From contig NZ_CP098360.1 of assembly GCF_030388245.1 (NCBI RefSeq), forward strand, positions 952,501 to 1,016,500: a DNA stretch of 64,000 bases, written 5' to 3'. Both the position numbers and the translations under genes were made by a program. This document shows, piece by piece, positions 41,334-50,685 of the stretch; within the stretch, counting starts at the first letter, position 1; each line of letters opens with the position of its first letter. Below the pieces are notes generated by a model. It was not told the origin of the DNA and ran no database searches. It saw only the letters and a list, made by a program, of their open reading frames with translations. The stretch comes from Paracoccus sp. TOH. GTDB taxonomy: Bacteria; Pseudomonadota; Alphaproteobacteria; Rhodobacterales; Rhodobacteraceae.

Positions 41334-41783
41334 TCAACGCGGTGCAGGATTGTCCCGCCAGATGCGGAAATTCAGCGCCCCGGCCAGGGTCAGCCAGGCC
41401 AGATAGGGCAGAAGCAAAACCCCGGAAAGCAGCTCCAGCCGGAAGGCCGCGACCACCAGCGCGGCGCTGACCAGCCACAGCACCGCCAGCACCGCCATGG
41501 CCGCGCCCGGCCGGCGCGCGCCGAAGAATACCGGCGTCCACAGGGTGTTCAGCGCGATCTGCGCCGACCACAGCGCCAGGGCGGGCCCGGCGCCGGGCAG
41601 GCCCGCCAGCCGCGCGCCCACCCAGGCCAGCAGCAGGTAAAGCGTGGTCCAGGCCAGCGGGAACGCCCAGCGTGGCGGGGTGAAATCCGGCTTGCGCAGC
41701 CCGTCATACCAGCCGCCGGGCGGAAAGATCAGGCCGGCCGCGGCCGCCGCGCCGCAAGCGATCAGGAAGAACAGGAAAGTCAC
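41334..41783 (-). CDS. tspO: TspO/MBR-family tryptophan-rich sensory protein
   Basis: A 149-residue membrane protein with five hydrophobic helices. Family signatures are [25 protein letters not shown] (positions about 25-49, quoted in parts: [10 protein letters not shown] and FPLAWT), the middle [16 protein letters not shown] and the C-terminal [18 protein letters not shown]. TspO proteins bind tetrapyrroles and in Rhodobacter link oxygen to photosynthesis-gene control. It follows the aminopeptidase gene by 30 bp. Confidence 0.93.
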   Translation of the reverse strand: MTFLFFLIACGAAAAAGLIFPPGGWYDGLRKPDFTPPRWAFPLAWTTLYLLLAWVGARLAGLPGAGPALALWSAQIALNTLWTPVFFGARRPGAAMAVLAVLWLVSAALVVAAFRLELLSGVLLLPYLAWLTLAGALNFRIWRDNPAPR

Positions 41784-41813
41784 GTCGCACCCCGCCGGAA
41801 CAGGCGGCGCGCC

Positions 41814-42794
41814 CTATCGCGCCGCATCCCGGAAACCGTCCATCACCCGCACCAGTTCCGCGGCGATTCGCGGCTCGCTCAGCGCGTGGCCCGAGGCGGG
41901 GACCAGCCGCAGATCGGCCTTGCCCCAGCCCTCGGCCAGTTCCCAGGCGGTCGCGGGCGGGCAGACCATGTCATAGCGGCCCTGCACGATCACGGCCGGG
42001 ATATGCTCGATGCGGTGGCGGTCGCGCAGCAGCTGGCCCTCGGCCAGGAAGCAGTCATGGGCGAAATAGTGGTTCTCGAGCCGGGCGAAGGTGCGGGCGT
42101 AGTCCGGGGGCGCATGGCCCGGCCCGTTGATCTCCAGTCCCGCCAAGGCGTTTTCCCAGACCAGCCAGGGCAGGGCATGGCGGATCTCTTGTCCGCGGTC
42201 GCCGCTGAACAGCCGCCGGTGATAGGCGGCGATCATGTCGCCGCGCTCGGCCTCGGGGATCGGGGCCTGGAATTCGGCCCAGCGGTCCGGGAAGAAGCGG
42301 GCGACGCCACCGCCATAGAACCAGTCCAGCTCGGCCCGGCGGCCCAGGAACACCCCGCGCAGCACCAGCGCCACCACGGGGTCGGGATGGGCCTGGGCAT
42401 AGGCCAGCGCCAGCGTCGCGCCCCAGCTGCCGCCGAACAGGATGGCGCGCTCGATGCCCAGTTCGCGGCGGATCGTCTCGATATCGGCGATCAGGTGCCC
42501 GGTGGTGTTCGCAGCCACCGTGGCATGGGGCTGCGAGCGGCCGCAGCCGCGCTGGTCGAACAGCACCGCCCGGTAATGCGCCGGATCGAAGAAGCGCCGC
42601 ATGAAGGGGCTGCACCCGCCTCCGGGCCCGCCATGCAGGACGATCACCGGCACGCCGCCCGGATTGCCGCTCTGCTCGACATGCAACATGTGGCCGTCGC
42701 CGACCTCGATCATCCGGCGGTCGAAGGGTTCGACCATCGGATGCAGCCTGCCATGCGACGGTGTGCCGCCGATTTGCCCTGCCAATCTGTCCAT
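41814..42794 (-). CDS. pip: Prolyl aminopeptidase (proline iminopeptidase)
   Basis: A 326-residue alpha/beta hydrolase (S33) that releases N-terminal proline. VLHGGPGGGCSPFMRRFFDP is the oxyanion region, FDQRGCGRSQPHA follows, and the nucleophile elbow is FGGSWGATLALAYA (Ser about 126). The acid in GRYDMVCP and the histidine in ASGHALSEP complete the triad. The start may be this ATG or one 19 codons downstream. It is divergent from ubiG. Confidence 0.93.
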   Translation of the reverse strand: MDRLAGQIGGTPSHGRLHPMVEPFDRRMIEVGDGHMLHVEQSGNPGGVPVIVLHGGPGGGCSPFMRRFFDPAHYRAVLFDQRGCGRSQPHATVAANTTGHLIADIETIRRELGIERAILFGGSWGATLALAYAQAHPDPVVALVLRGVFLGRRAELDWFYGGGVARFFPDRWAEFQAPIPEAERGDMIAAYHRRLFSGDRGQEIRHALPWLVWENALAGLEINGPGHAPPDYARTFARLENHYFAHDCFLAEGQLLRDRHRIEHIPAVIVQGRYDMVCPPATAWELAEGWGKADLRLVPASGHALSEPRIAAELVRVMDGFRDAAR

Positions 42795-42845
42795 GGCACC
42801 ACTATATAGCGCCTCGTGCGCGCCCGCCACATGAAGGACGGCCAG

Positions 42846-43613
42846 ATGACCGAAAGACCAGCCCCCGCCAGCCCGGCCCCCAGCAGCATCGACCCGGCCG
42901 AGGTCGCCAAGTTCCAGGCCATGGCGCGGGAATGGTGGGATCCGAACGGCAAGTTCAAGCCGCTGCACATGCTGAACCCGACGCGGCTGGATTATGTCAC
43001 GACCCAGATCGCGGCACAGTTCGGCCGCGACCTGACCGCGCCCCGGCCCTTCGACGGGCTGCGGCTGCTCGACATCGGCTGCGGCGGCGGGCTGATGGCC
43101 GAGCCGATGGCCCGGCTGGGCGCCGCGGTCACCGGCGCCGACGCGGCCGAGGGCAATATCGCCATCGCCGGCCTGCATGCCGCGGACCAGGGCCTTGCCA
43201 TCGACTACCGCGCCACCACGGCCGAGGCGCTGGCGGCCGAGGGGCGCCGTTTCGACGTGGTCATGGCGCTGGAGATCGTCGAGCATGTCGCCGACCCGGC
43301 GCAGTTCATCGCCACCTGTCGCGACCTGGTGGCGCCGGGCGGCATGCTGATCGCCTCGACGCTGAACCGCACGGCGCGCAGCTTCGCCGCCGCCATCGTC
43401 GGCGCGGAATGGGTCATGCGCTGGCTGCCCAAGGGGACGCATGACTGGCGCCGCTTCATCACCCCGGACGAACTGGCGCGGATGAGCGAGGCGGCGGGGC
43501 TGCGCGTCGTCGACCGCTGCGGCATGGTCTTCAACCCGCTGGGCTGGAGCTGGTCGCTGTCGCATCGCGACCTGTCGGTCAATTACGCGATGACCGCGCT
43601 GCACGACGCCTGA
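42846..43613 (+). CDS. ubiG: 3-demethylubiquinol / 2-polyprenyl-6-hydroxyphenol O-methyltransferase
   Basis: A 255-residue SAM methyltransferase of ubiquinone synthesis. Diagnostic parts are [19 protein letters not shown] (about 27-45), motif [34 protein letters not shown] and the tail [21 protein letters not shown] with [11 protein letters not shown]. The ATG at 42846 has AAGGAC-like purines upstream; two earlier in-frame ATGs exist. Ubiquinone is the main quinone in this group. Confidence 0.96.
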   Translation: MTERPAPASPAPSSIDPAEVAKFQAMAREWWDPNGKFKPLHMLNPTRLDYVTTQIAAQFGRDLTAPRPFDGLRLLDIGCGGGLMAEPMARLGAAVTGADAAEGNIAIAGLHAADQGLAIDYRATTAEALAAEGRRFDVVMALEIVEHVADPAQFIATCRDLVAPGGMLIASTLNRTARSFAAAIVGAEWVMRWLPKGTHDWRRFITPDELARMSEAAGLRVVDRCGMVFNPLGWSWSLSHRDLSVNYAMTALHDA

Positions 43614-43694
43614 AATTTCCTCGTCCGGCAGAGGCTCGATCGCCGCGCGGCCGGTCTTTCACCGTTTCCCAAATACCCGGACGACCCGGCGCCC

Positions 43695-44198
43695 TCAGCG
43701 TCCGCCGCGCGATTCGTGACGCAACGTCTCTTCCAGCTGCTTGCGCAGCATGCGCAGCACCGGCAGCGCCGCGCGCACCCGATCGGCGCCGACATCGCGC
43801 ACCACATCGGCGATTCGCGGCATGAAGGCCGCCAGTGCCGCGTCCCGCGCCGCCCGGCCCGCCGGGCTGATCGCCACGAACTTGCGCCGCGCGTCGTCCC
43901 AGTCCGGGCGGATATGGATATGCCCGGCCCATTCCAGCCGCGACAGCGTGTTGGTCATCGCGCCGCGGGTGACGTGGAAGGCTTCGGCCAGCTCGGCGGG
44001 CGTGCGTTCGACATTCAGATGCGCCAGCAGGTTCAGCACCGAGAAATGCGAGATCTGCATGCCCTTGGGCAGCGCCTTGCCGATCAGGTCGCGCGCCAGC
44101 TGGTCGGCGATGAACACCTCGGAAAACAGGCTGGCCGCAAGGGCATCGGCCGAGATGTCGGCATGCCCTGCCGGGCTGTCATGGGTCTTGTCGATCAT
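43695..44198 (-). CDS. MarR-family transcriptional regulator
   Basis: A 167-residue protein. The HTH spans about 55-105: SVLNLLAHLNVERTPAELAEAFHVTRGAMTNTLSRLEWAGHI, with the wing DWDDARRKFVAISPAGRAA. It overlaps the nitrilase gene by ATGA and so forms the last gene of the grx-nitrilase-marR operon. It may sense oxidative or electrophile stress, inferred only from the partners. Confidence 0.88.
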   Translation of the reverse strand: MIDKTHDSPAGHADISADALAASLFSEVFIADQLARDLIGKALPKGMQISHFSVLNLLAHLNVERTPAELAEAFHVTRGAMTNTLSRLEWAGHIHIRPDWDDARRKFVAISPAGRAARDAALAAFMPRIADVVRDVGADRVRAALPVLRMLRKQLEETLRHESRGGR

Positions 44199-45046
44199 GG
44201 GCCGGTGAAGTCTCGGTCATGCGTAAGCGATGGGATGCGGGACCGTGCCCCAGGGACGGCCCCGGGGTCAAGCGTGACGAAGGTGACGCCGGGCTCGCTG
44301 CCGCCATCGGCCAGCACCTCGCCCCAGGGGCCGACCGCCAGGGAATGGCCGTGGCTGCGGCGCACCCGGCGCCCGGCATCGAAATGCGCCGCATGGCTGC
44401 CGCATTGCGCCGGGGCCAGCACGAAGCAGCCGGTCTCGATGGCGCGGGCGCGCAGCAGCACCTCCCAATGCGCGGCGCCGGTGGTGTCGTTGAAGGCGGC
44501 GGGCACGGTCAGCGCCTTTGCCCCGGCCTTGGCCAGCGCCCGATAGAGCTGTGGAAAGCGCAGGTCGTAGCAGACCGTCATGCCGATGGGCAGCGGCCCC
44601 TCGGCCAGCACGGCGCGGCCGCCGGGACGGAAGGCCGCCGATTCGCGATAGGATTCGCTCTCGGACACCGTCACGTCGAACATGTGCAGCTTGTCATAGC
44701 GTGCCCGGATCGCGCCGTCGGGGGCGATCAGGAAGCTGCGATTGGCAAAGCGCGTCTCGGCCGGATCGCCGGTTTTCAGCGACAGCGAGCCGATCAGCAG
44801 CCAGATCCCCAGCGCGCGCGCATCCTCGCGCAGGGCGGCGAGCGTCGGGTCCTCGGCCTCGACATGCAGGATGCGCTGCTGCAAGTCGCGGCTGCCGCCC
44901 AGCAGGTTGGTGGCCTCGGGCGTCAGCACCCAGCCGGCGCCGCCCTGCGCCGCCTCGCGCACCAGCGCCCGCGTGACCGGCAGGTTGCGCGCCGGATCGT
45001 CCGAGACGCTGAGCTGCACCAGCGCCGCCGTCAGCGCCTCGCTCAT
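44195..45046 (-). CDS. Carbon-nitrogen hydrolase, Nit1-like (deaminated glutathione amidase type)
   Basis: A 283-residue nitrilase-superfamily amidase. The catalytic triad is visible: Glu in LTPEATNLLGG (about 44), Lys in RYDKLHMFDV (about 116) and Cys in MTVCYDLRFPQLYR (about 154). LHMFDV and CYDLRFP are typical of Nit1/NitB, which hydrolyses deaminated glutathione. The neighbour glutaredoxin agrees with a glutathione-linked role. It overlaps both neighbours by ATGA. Confidence 0.88.
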   Translation of the reverse strand: MSEALTAALVQLSVSDDPARNLPVTRALVREAAQGGAGWVLTPEATNLLGGSRDLQQRILHVEAEDPTLAALREDARALGIWLLIGSLSLKTGDPAETRFANRSFLIAPDGAIRARYDKLHMFDVTVSESESYRESAAFRPGGRAVLAEGPLPIGMTVCYDLRFPQLYRALAKAGAKALTVPAAFNDTTGAAHWEVLLRARAIETGCFVLAPAQCGSHAAHFDAGRRVRRSHGHSLAVGPWGEVLADGGSEPGVTFVTLDPGAVPGARSRIPSLTHDRDFTGP

Positions 45047-45306
45047 GCCGTCAGGCCCAGCAGCCCGTCCAGCTTGCCCCGATGCTCCAGCGCATGCAGG
45101 TCGTCGCTGCCGCCGACATGCTGGCCGTCGATGAAGATCTGCGGCACGGTCCGGCGGCCGCCGGCGCGCTGGGTCATGGCGCCGCGCAGCTGCGGGTCGC
45201 GGCTGACATCGGTTTCCTCATAGGCGACGCCCTTCTTGCGCAGCAGCGATTTGGCGGCGGTGCAATAGGGGCAGGTGGGGGTGGTATAGATCTCGACCTT
45301 GGCCAT
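45043..45306 (-). CDS. grxC: Glutaredoxin 3
   Basis: An 87-residue dithiol glutaredoxin. CPYC at residues 12-15 is the active site, TVPQIFIDGQHVGGSDDLHAL carries the cis-Pro and glutathione-binding GG-SDD. The length is standard for GrxC. It is the first gene of a three-gene operon with the nitrilase and MarR genes and overlaps the nitrilase by four bases. Confidence 0.96.
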   Translation of the reverse strand: MAKVEIYTTPTCPYCTAAKSLLRKKGVAYEETDVSRDPQLRGAMTQRAGGRRTVPQIFIDGQHVGGSDDLHALEHRGKLDGLLGLTA

Positions 45307-45340
45307 AAGCGCGTCCCGGTAGTCATGGTTCGGCCCTTAT

Positions 45341-46078
45341 CTATGCATCCTTGACCGCCCGCGCCAGAACCACCACCGAGATCGGCCCCGTTCCGGCGGC
45401 GCGCAACGCCTCGGCCGCTGCCGCCATGGTCGCCCCCGAGGCCATCACGTCATCGACCAGCAGCACCGCGCGGCCCTGCAGGCGCGGCGCCATGCGCGCC
45501 GGCACGGCGATGGCATCCGCGACATTGGCGAAACGGTCGCCGACGCTGCCATGGTCCTGCATCGGCGTGTGCCGCAGCCGCCGCAGCCCGCCCGGCAGAT
45601 GCGCCAGCCCATGCGCGCGCGCGACGCGCCGGGCCAGCATCTCGGCCTGGTTGTATTTCCGCTTCAGCAGCCGGCGCGGATGCACCGGCACCGGCACCAC
45701 CACCATGTCCGGCCGCAGCAGCGGCAGCGCCGCCCGCGCCACCCAATCGCCCAGGGCGGGCGCCAGGTCCAGCCGGTCGCCGTGTTTCAGCATCAGCGCC
45801 AGCTTGCGCCCGGTGCCGCGATAGGCCAGCGCCGCGCGGCCGCGCAGCCAGGGCCGCTGGACGCGCAGGCAGTCGTCGCAGACCAGCAGTCCCGCCGCCT
45901 CGTCGGCCTCGTCCCCTGGTCCGCCGCCGGGCAGCGGCACCCCGCAGCGCCCGCAGCAGGTTCCCTGGATGAATTCCGCCTCGCGCCAGCAGGCGGCGCA
46001 CAGCCCGCCCTCCTCGGCGACCGGCGCGCTGCAGCACAGGCATTGCGGCGGGTAGATCAGCCGCAATGCGCCTTTCAT
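45341..46078 (-). CDS. comF: ComF family protein (phosphoribosyltransferase-like)
   Basis: A 245-residue protein. The N-terminal double zinc ribbon has the cysteine pairs CLCCSAPV, LCAACW, CCGRCG and VCDDCL. The C-terminal phosphoribosyltransferase-like part includes VVPVPVHPRRLLKRKYNQAE and the PRPP loop VLLVDDVMASGATM. ComF relates to DNA uptake in competent bacteria. The start at 46078 gives the usual N-terminus; an ATG at 46111 would overlap the start of the divergent gene. Confidence 0.9.
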   Translation of the reverse strand: MKGALRLIYPPQCLCCSAPVAEEGGLCAACWREAEFIQGTCCGRCGVPLPGGGPGDEADEAAGLLVCDDCLRVQRPWLRGRAALAYRGTGRKLALMLKHGDRLDLAPALGDWVARAALPLLRPDMVVVPVPVHPRRLLKRKYNQAEMLARRVARAHGLAHLPGGLRRLRHTPMQDHGSVGDRFANVADAIAVPARMAPRLQGRAVLLVDDVMASGATMAAAAEALRAAGTGPISVVVLARAVKDA

Positions 46079-46109
46079 CAGGCCGCGAAGCCCCCTATGT
46101 TCTGCCTCC

Positions 46110-46949
46110 ATGATGCCTGACCGTTCCACCCCCGTTCCCAGCCTTACCGACCGCGGTGCGCTCGAGCGGAACCGCCGCCGCGCCCTGCACCTTGGGCCGG
46201 TGGATTTCCTGCACCGAATCGTCGCCGACGAGATCGAGGATAGGCTGGCGGAGGTTAACAGGAGGTTTAGCGACATCGCCGTGGTGACGGGTCTGCCGGA
46301 GTTCTGGCAAAAGGCCATGCCCGGCGCGAAGATCGTCGCCGACGCGCCCCGGCTGGACCTGCAGCCCGGCGCGCATGACCTGGTGATCCATGCCATGGCG
46401 CTGCATTGGGCCGAGGATCCGGTGGGCCAGCTTGCGCAGGCGGCCCGGGCGCTGCGTCCCGACGGGTTGCTGATCGCCGCCTGTCCCGGCGGGCGCAGCC
46501 TCTTCGAGCTGCGCGAGGTGCTGACCCGCGCCGAGGCCGAGGTCTCGGGCGGCCTGTCGCCGCGCGTCCTGCCGATGGGCGAGATCCGCGATCTGGGCGG
46601 GTTGCTGCCGCGTGTCGGGCTGGCGCTGCCGGTCGCCGACCAGATCACCCAGGTCGCCAGCTATCGCAGCCTGTTCCACCTGGCCCGCGACCTGCGCGCC
46701 ATGGGCGAGGGCAATGCGCTGGCCGGCCGGCTGCGCCATCCCACGCGGCGCGATGTCCTGATGCGCGCCGCCGCGCTTTATGCCGGGGATCACCCCGATC
46801 CGCAGGACGGCACGCGCATCCGGGCCACCTTCGAGCTGGTCTTCCTGACCGGCTGGGCGCCCGATGCCAGCCAGCAGAAACCGCTTCGCCCGGGCTCGGC
46901 TAGGATGCCGCTTGCCGAGGCCCTGTCCCGCACGAGAAAGCCCGAATGA
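46110..46949 (+). CDS. SAM-dependent methyltransferase, NDUFAF5/BioC-like
   Basis: A 279-residue protein. The opening DRGALERNRRRALHLGPVDFLHR is typical of the NDUFAF5-like group. LQPGAHDLVIHAMALHWAEDPVGQLAQA and PDGLLIAACPGGRSLFELR give the SAM-fold middle, but motif I is degenerate, as in that family. The mitochondrial relative hydroxylates an arginine of complex I; a role with complex I in this respiring bacterium is possible. It overlaps hemH by ATGA and is divergent from comF. Confidence 0.82.
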   Translation: MMPDRSTPVPSLTDRGALERNRRRALHLGPVDFLHRIVADEIEDRLAEVNRRFSDIAVVTGLPEFWQKAMPGAKIVADAPRLDLQPGAHDLVIHAMALHWAEDPVGQLAQAARALRPDGLLIAACPGGRSLFELREVLTRAEAEVSGGLSPRVLPMGEIRDLGGLLPRVGLALPVADQITQVASYRSLFHLARDLRAMGEGNALAGRLRHPTRRDVLMRAAALYAGDHPDPQDGTRIRATFELVFLTGWAPDASQQKPLRPGSARMPLAEALSRTRKPE

Positions 46950-47977
46950 CCCTTCCCGAGCACGCTCCCGCCAGCCATCCCGCGATGCCCCCTCGCAAGA
47001 TCGGGGTGCTGATCGCCAATCTGGGCACGCCCGACGCGACCGATTACTGGTCGATGCGGCGCTACCTGTCCGAATTCCTGTCCGACAAGCGGGTGATCGA
47101 CTATCCGGCCTGGAAATGGCAGCCGCTGCTGCAGACGGTCATCCTGACCAAGCGGCCCTTCACCTCGGGGGCGAATTACAAGACCATCTGGAACAACGAG
47201 GCGAACGAAAGCCCGCTGATGACCATCACCAAGGACCAGGTGGCGGCGCTGCGGGACCGGGTGGCGGCGCTGTGGGGCGACCGGGTGATGGTCGATTTCT
47301 GCATGCGCTACGGCAATCCCTCGACCCCCGACGTGGTCGCGCGGATGGTCAAGGCGGGTTGCGACCGCATCCTGTTCCTGCCGCTTTATCCGCAATATGC
47401 GGGTGCGACGACGGCGACGGCGAACGACCAGTTCTTCCGCGCGCTGATGGCGGAAAAGCGGCAGCCGGCCGCGCGCACCGTGCCGCCCTATTTCGACCGG
47501 CCGGACTATATCGCGGCGCTGGCCGGCTCGGTCGAGCGTGCGCTGGGCGGCCGCCAGCCCCGCAAGCTGGTCGCCAGCTATCACGGCATGCCCAGGCGCT
47601 ATCTGCTGGAGGGCGACCCCTATCATTGCCAGTGCCAGAAGACCTCGCGCCTGCTGCGCGAGCGGCTGGGCTGGCCCGAGGGCGTGATCGACACCACCTT
47701 CCAGTCGGTCTTCGGCACCGAGGAATGGCTGCGCCCCTATACGGTCGAGCATGTGGCCGAGCTGGCGAAACAGGGCATCACCGAGATCGCGGTGATCTCG
47801 CCCGCCTTCTCGGCCGATTGCATCGAGACGCTGGAGGAGATCCAGGGCGAGATCCGCGAGGCCTTCGTCCATGCCGGCGGCAGGGAATTCACCTATATCC
47901 CCTGCCTGAACGCCGAGCCCGCGCATATCGACGTGCTGGCGTCGGTGATCGCCGAGAACCTGGCGGGCTGGGTCTGA
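46946..47977 (+). CDS. hemH: Ferrochelatase
   Basis: A 343-residue enzyme inserting Fe2+ into protoporphyrin IX. Key segments are VLIANLGTPDATDYWSMRRYL, FCMRYGNPSTPDVV, FLPLYPQYAGATTAT, ASYHGMPRRYLLEGDPYHCQ with the catalytic histidine, and SPAFSADCIETLEEI with the acidic metal-site residue. The length is typical. It overlaps the preceding methyltransferase gene by four bases. Confidence 0.97.
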   Translation: MTLPEHAPASHPAMPPRKIGVLIANLGTPDATDYWSMRRYLSEFLSDKRVIDYPAWKWQPLLQTVILTKRPFTSGANYKTIWNNEANESPLMTITKDQVAALRDRVAALWGDRVMVDFCMRYGNPSTPDVVARMVKAGCDRILFLPLYPQYAGATTATANDQFFRALMAEKRQPAARTVPPYFDRPDYIAALAGSVERALGGRQPRKLVASYHGMPRRYLLEGDPYHCQCQKTSRLLRERLGWPEGVIDTTFQSVFGTEEWLRPYTVEHVAELAKQGITEIAVISPAFSADCIETLEEIQGEIREAFVHAGGREFTYIPCLNAEPAHIDVLASVIAENLAGWV

Positions 47978-48015
47978 GACCCGGCGCGCGGCAGCGAAAG
48001 GCGCCCCGCCGGCCG

Positions 48016-49785
48016 TCAGGGCGCTGCCGGCTCCGCGGCGGCTGTCCGGACCAGGTTGCGGGCCATGGCGCGCAGGCTGACAAAGGCCGATGCGGCGCCC
48101 GGGTCGATATGGCCCAGCGACCGGGCGCCCAGCTTGGCCGAGCGGCCGCGGCGGCTTTCGATCCCGGCGGTCCGGCGCATCCCGGCCTCGGCCGCATCCC
48201 GCGCCGCCGTCAGCACCCCGATCTCGTCCGCGCCGGCGGCGGCGGCGGCGGTTGCGGCCTCGGCCGCCGGCAGCCAGGCGTCGATCATGGTCTTGTCGCC
48301 GGGGCTGGCGCCGCCCCGCGCCAGGATGCCGTCGCTGATGCCGGTGATCCAGGCCGCCAGCGCCGCGCCGTCCAGGTTCAGCCGGTCCTGCACCGCCCGT
48401 CCCGCCTGGCGAAACGCCCCGGCATAAAGCGGCCCCGACGAGGCGCCGACCGCCGCAAGGAAGGTCTGGCCGATCCGTTCCGAGATCGCGCCGATCAGGA
48501 CCTCCGGCTCCAGCCGGTCCAGCTCGGGCAGCACCGCCGACCAGCCGATATCCATGGTCACGCCATGGTCGCCGTCGCCGATCACCCCGTCGAGCTGCGA
48601 CAGCCAGTCCCGCTCCTGCCGGATCTCGGCGGCCACGGCGCGCATCATCGCGACGAACAGCGCCGGGGTGATCCGGCCGCCGGCCTGCAGGGCCGCAGCA
48701 TCCGTCGCGGCGGTGTCCTCGCGGCGGATGCTGCGCCGCGCCGTGCGGCGGGCGGTCGGCGGCGGCGCCTCGACGCCCACGGTCAGGGCCGGGCTGCGGC
48801 AGGGATGATCCAGCAGCCGCGCCAGCTCGTCATCCAGCCGCAGCAGGGTGATCGAGGCACCGGCCATTTCCAGCGCCGTGGCATATTCCCCGACCCAGCT
48901 GGCATGGATGGTCACGCCCAGCCCGTCGAGGATCTGCCGCAGCCGGCGGAACAGCAGAAACAGCTCCAGCTGCGTCGTCGCGCCCAGGCCGTTCACCAGC
49001 ACCGCCACCCGGTCGCCGGCCGACAGCGACAGCTCTGCTAGGATCTTCTGCATCAGGTCGTCGGTCACCGCGTCGGCCGAAGCCAGCGGGGCGCGATACA
49101 TGCCCGGCTCGCCATGGATGCCCATGCCGATCTCCATCTCGGTGTCGCCGATCCGGAAATTCGGCGTGCCGGTCTGCGGCAGCGAGCAGGGGCCAAGCGC
49201 GACCCCCATCGAGCGGCAGTTGTCATTGGCGCGGCGGGCCAGCGCCTCGACCCGCGGCAGCGGCTCGCCCAGGTCGGCGGCGGCGCCGGCAATCTTGAAG
49301 ACGAAGAAATCGCCGGCCACGCCGCGCCGCTCGGCCCGCCGCTCGGCGGGGGCCGAGGCGATGTCGTCGGTCACCGCCACCTGCCGGACCGGCGTGCCCT
49401 CGGCCCCGAGTTCCTCGGCCGCCATGGTGAAGTTCAGCACGTCGCCGGTGTAATTGCCGTAAAGCAGCAGCACCCCGGCACCGCCATCGGCGGCCCGGCC
49501 GGCGTCGAGGATCTGCGCCGGCGAGGGCGAGGCGAAGACATTGCCCACCGCCGCCGCATCCGCAAGGCCGCGGCCCACATAGCCGGCAAAGGCCGGCTCG
49601 TGACCCGAGCCGCCGCCGATGACGATGCCGACCTTGCCGTCGCGCGGCCCGTGGCGGGCGACGATGGCGCGGCCGGTCGGTCCCTCGACGGCCAGCAGCG
49701 CGGCATGGGCGGCGACATAGCCCTCGATGAATTCGGGGATGATGGCTTCGGGCGCGTTGATCAGCTTCTTGCTGCGTGGGGTCAT
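48016..49785 (-). CDS. Single-chain DhaK-DhaL kinase (dihydroxyacetone/apulose/erythrulose kinase family)
   Basis: A 589-residue ATP-dependent ketose kinase. The DhaK part (about 1-330) has VIGGGSGHEPAFAGYVGRGL, and a substrate-binding histidine in MGIHGEPGMYR. The DhaL part (about 385-580) has VIGDGDHGVTMDIGW, the ATP-site DGDHG signature, SSGPLYAGAF and GGASPGDKTMIDA. This fused form resembles eukaryotic and actinobacterial-type enzymes, including those acting on D-apulose or L-erythrulose. It is the last gene of the five-gene operon with transketolase and isomerase genes. Confidence 0.88.
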   Translation of the reverse strand: MTPRSKKLINAPEAIIPEFIEGYVAAHAALLAVEGPTGRAIVARHGPRDGKVGIVIGGGSGHEPAFAGYVGRGLADAAAVGNVFASPSPAQILDAGRAADGGAGVLLLYGNYTGDVLNFTMAAEELGAEGTPVRQVAVTDDIASAPAERRAERRGVAGDFFVFKIAGAAADLGEPLPRVEALARRANDNCRSMGVALGPCSLPQTGTPNFRIGDTEMEIGMGIHGEPGMYRAPLASADAVTDDLMQKILAELSLSAGDRVAVLVNGLGATTQLELFLLFRRLRQILDGLGVTIHASWVGEYATALEMAGASITLLRLDDELARLLDHPCRSPALTVGVEAPPPTARRTARRSIRREDTAATDAAALQAGGRITPALFVAMMRAVAAEIRQERDWLSQLDGVIGDGDHGVTMDIGWSAVLPELDRLEPEVLIGAISERIGQTFLAAVGASSGPLYAGAFRQAGRAVQDRLNLDGAALAAWITGISDGILARGGASPGDKTMIDAWLPAAEAATAAAAAGADEIGVLTAARDAAEAGMRRTAGIESRRGRSAKLGARSLGHIDPGAASAFVSLRAMARNLVRTAAAEPAAP

Positions 49786-49810
49786 GGTCCTCTCCTCGCT
49801 CTGCGGCGGC

Positions 49811-50626
49811 TCAGTTCAGCGGCACCAGCCGCTTCGCGGCGGCGACGGTGCGTTCCAGCCAGGCATGTTCCTGCGCGCGCGTGGCCGCCATGTCCTCGGA
49901 ATGCGGCAGCCAATGTTCCAGGATCACGCTCATCTCCGGCGGGCAATGCGACAGGCAGTCGAGGATCTGCGCCAGTTCGGCCCGCCCTTCGCCCAGCGGC
50001 GTGCCGTGGATGCGGAAACCGACGCCATGGGGGTCGGGGGTGATCTGGTAGTCCTTCAGATGCAGGTTGATCGTATAGGGTGCCAGCATCCGCACCGTGG
50101 TCATCGGCCATTCTCCGGCGCAGATCGAATTGGCCACGTCCAGGCAGACGCCCAGCGATTCGTCCGCCACCTGGTCCAGAAGTTCGACCATGCGCGGCGA
50201 GGGGTAGTTGAAATGGTTTTCGATGGCGAAGCGCAGGCCAGCGCGCTTGCCGTCCGGCAGCAGCTCGCGCAGCTGCGCCGCCAGCTCCGGCACCGGCACC
50301 TGCGCGTCCTCGGCATCCAGCGCCACGCGCAGGATGCGGGCGCCGAGGCGGGCGCCGATGGGGATGTAGCGGGCCAGTTCCTCGGCATCGAAGCTTTGCG
50401 TGCCCAGTTCCAGCGCCATGCCGTAACGGTCCGCCCGGGCCTTCAGCGCCAGGTGCTCGTCGGCACCCAGCCGGTCGAGCGGCAGGTTGTCGGCATATTG
50501 CACCACCGACAGGCCGTGGCGATGCGCGATCTCCAGCAACTCCATCGCCGTCATCGGGCGCGGCGGCTGCCGGTCCCCGATGCCGATCGACCAGCGAAAG
50601 GCATAGCTGCCCAGTCCGAGCTTCAT
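49811..50626 (-). CDS. Sugar isomerase/epimerase-like TIM-barrel protein
   Basis: A 271-residue xylose-isomerase-like TIM barrel. Metal ligands are recognisable: Glu in FAIENHFNYP, Asp in CLDVANSICAGEWP, His in NLHLKDYQI and Glu in SVILEHWLP. The N-terminus KLGLGSYAFRWSIG resembles decarboxylase/isomerase members such as 3-oxo-isoapionate decarboxylase. It may isomerise or decarboxylate the substrate before the kinase. It is 25 bp upstream of the kinase gene. Confidence 0.82.
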   Translation of the reverse strand: MKLGLGSYAFRWSIGIGDRQPPRPMTAMELLEIAHRHGLSVVQYADNLPLDRLGADEHLALKARADRYGMALELGTQSFDAEELARYIPIGARLGARILRVALDAEDAQVPVPELAAQLRELLPDGKRAGLRFAIENHFNYPSPRMVELLDQVADESLGVCLDVANSICAGEWPMTTVRMLAPYTINLHLKDYQITPDPHGVGFRIHGTPLGEGRAELAQILDCLSHCPPEMSVILEHWLPHSEDMAATRAQEHAWLERTVAAAKRLVPLN

Positions 50627-50685
50627 CTTTCCCCCCGTTTTCGCGGATCAGGGGCGGCGCCGCGCCGGCGCCGCCAGGCAGGTGA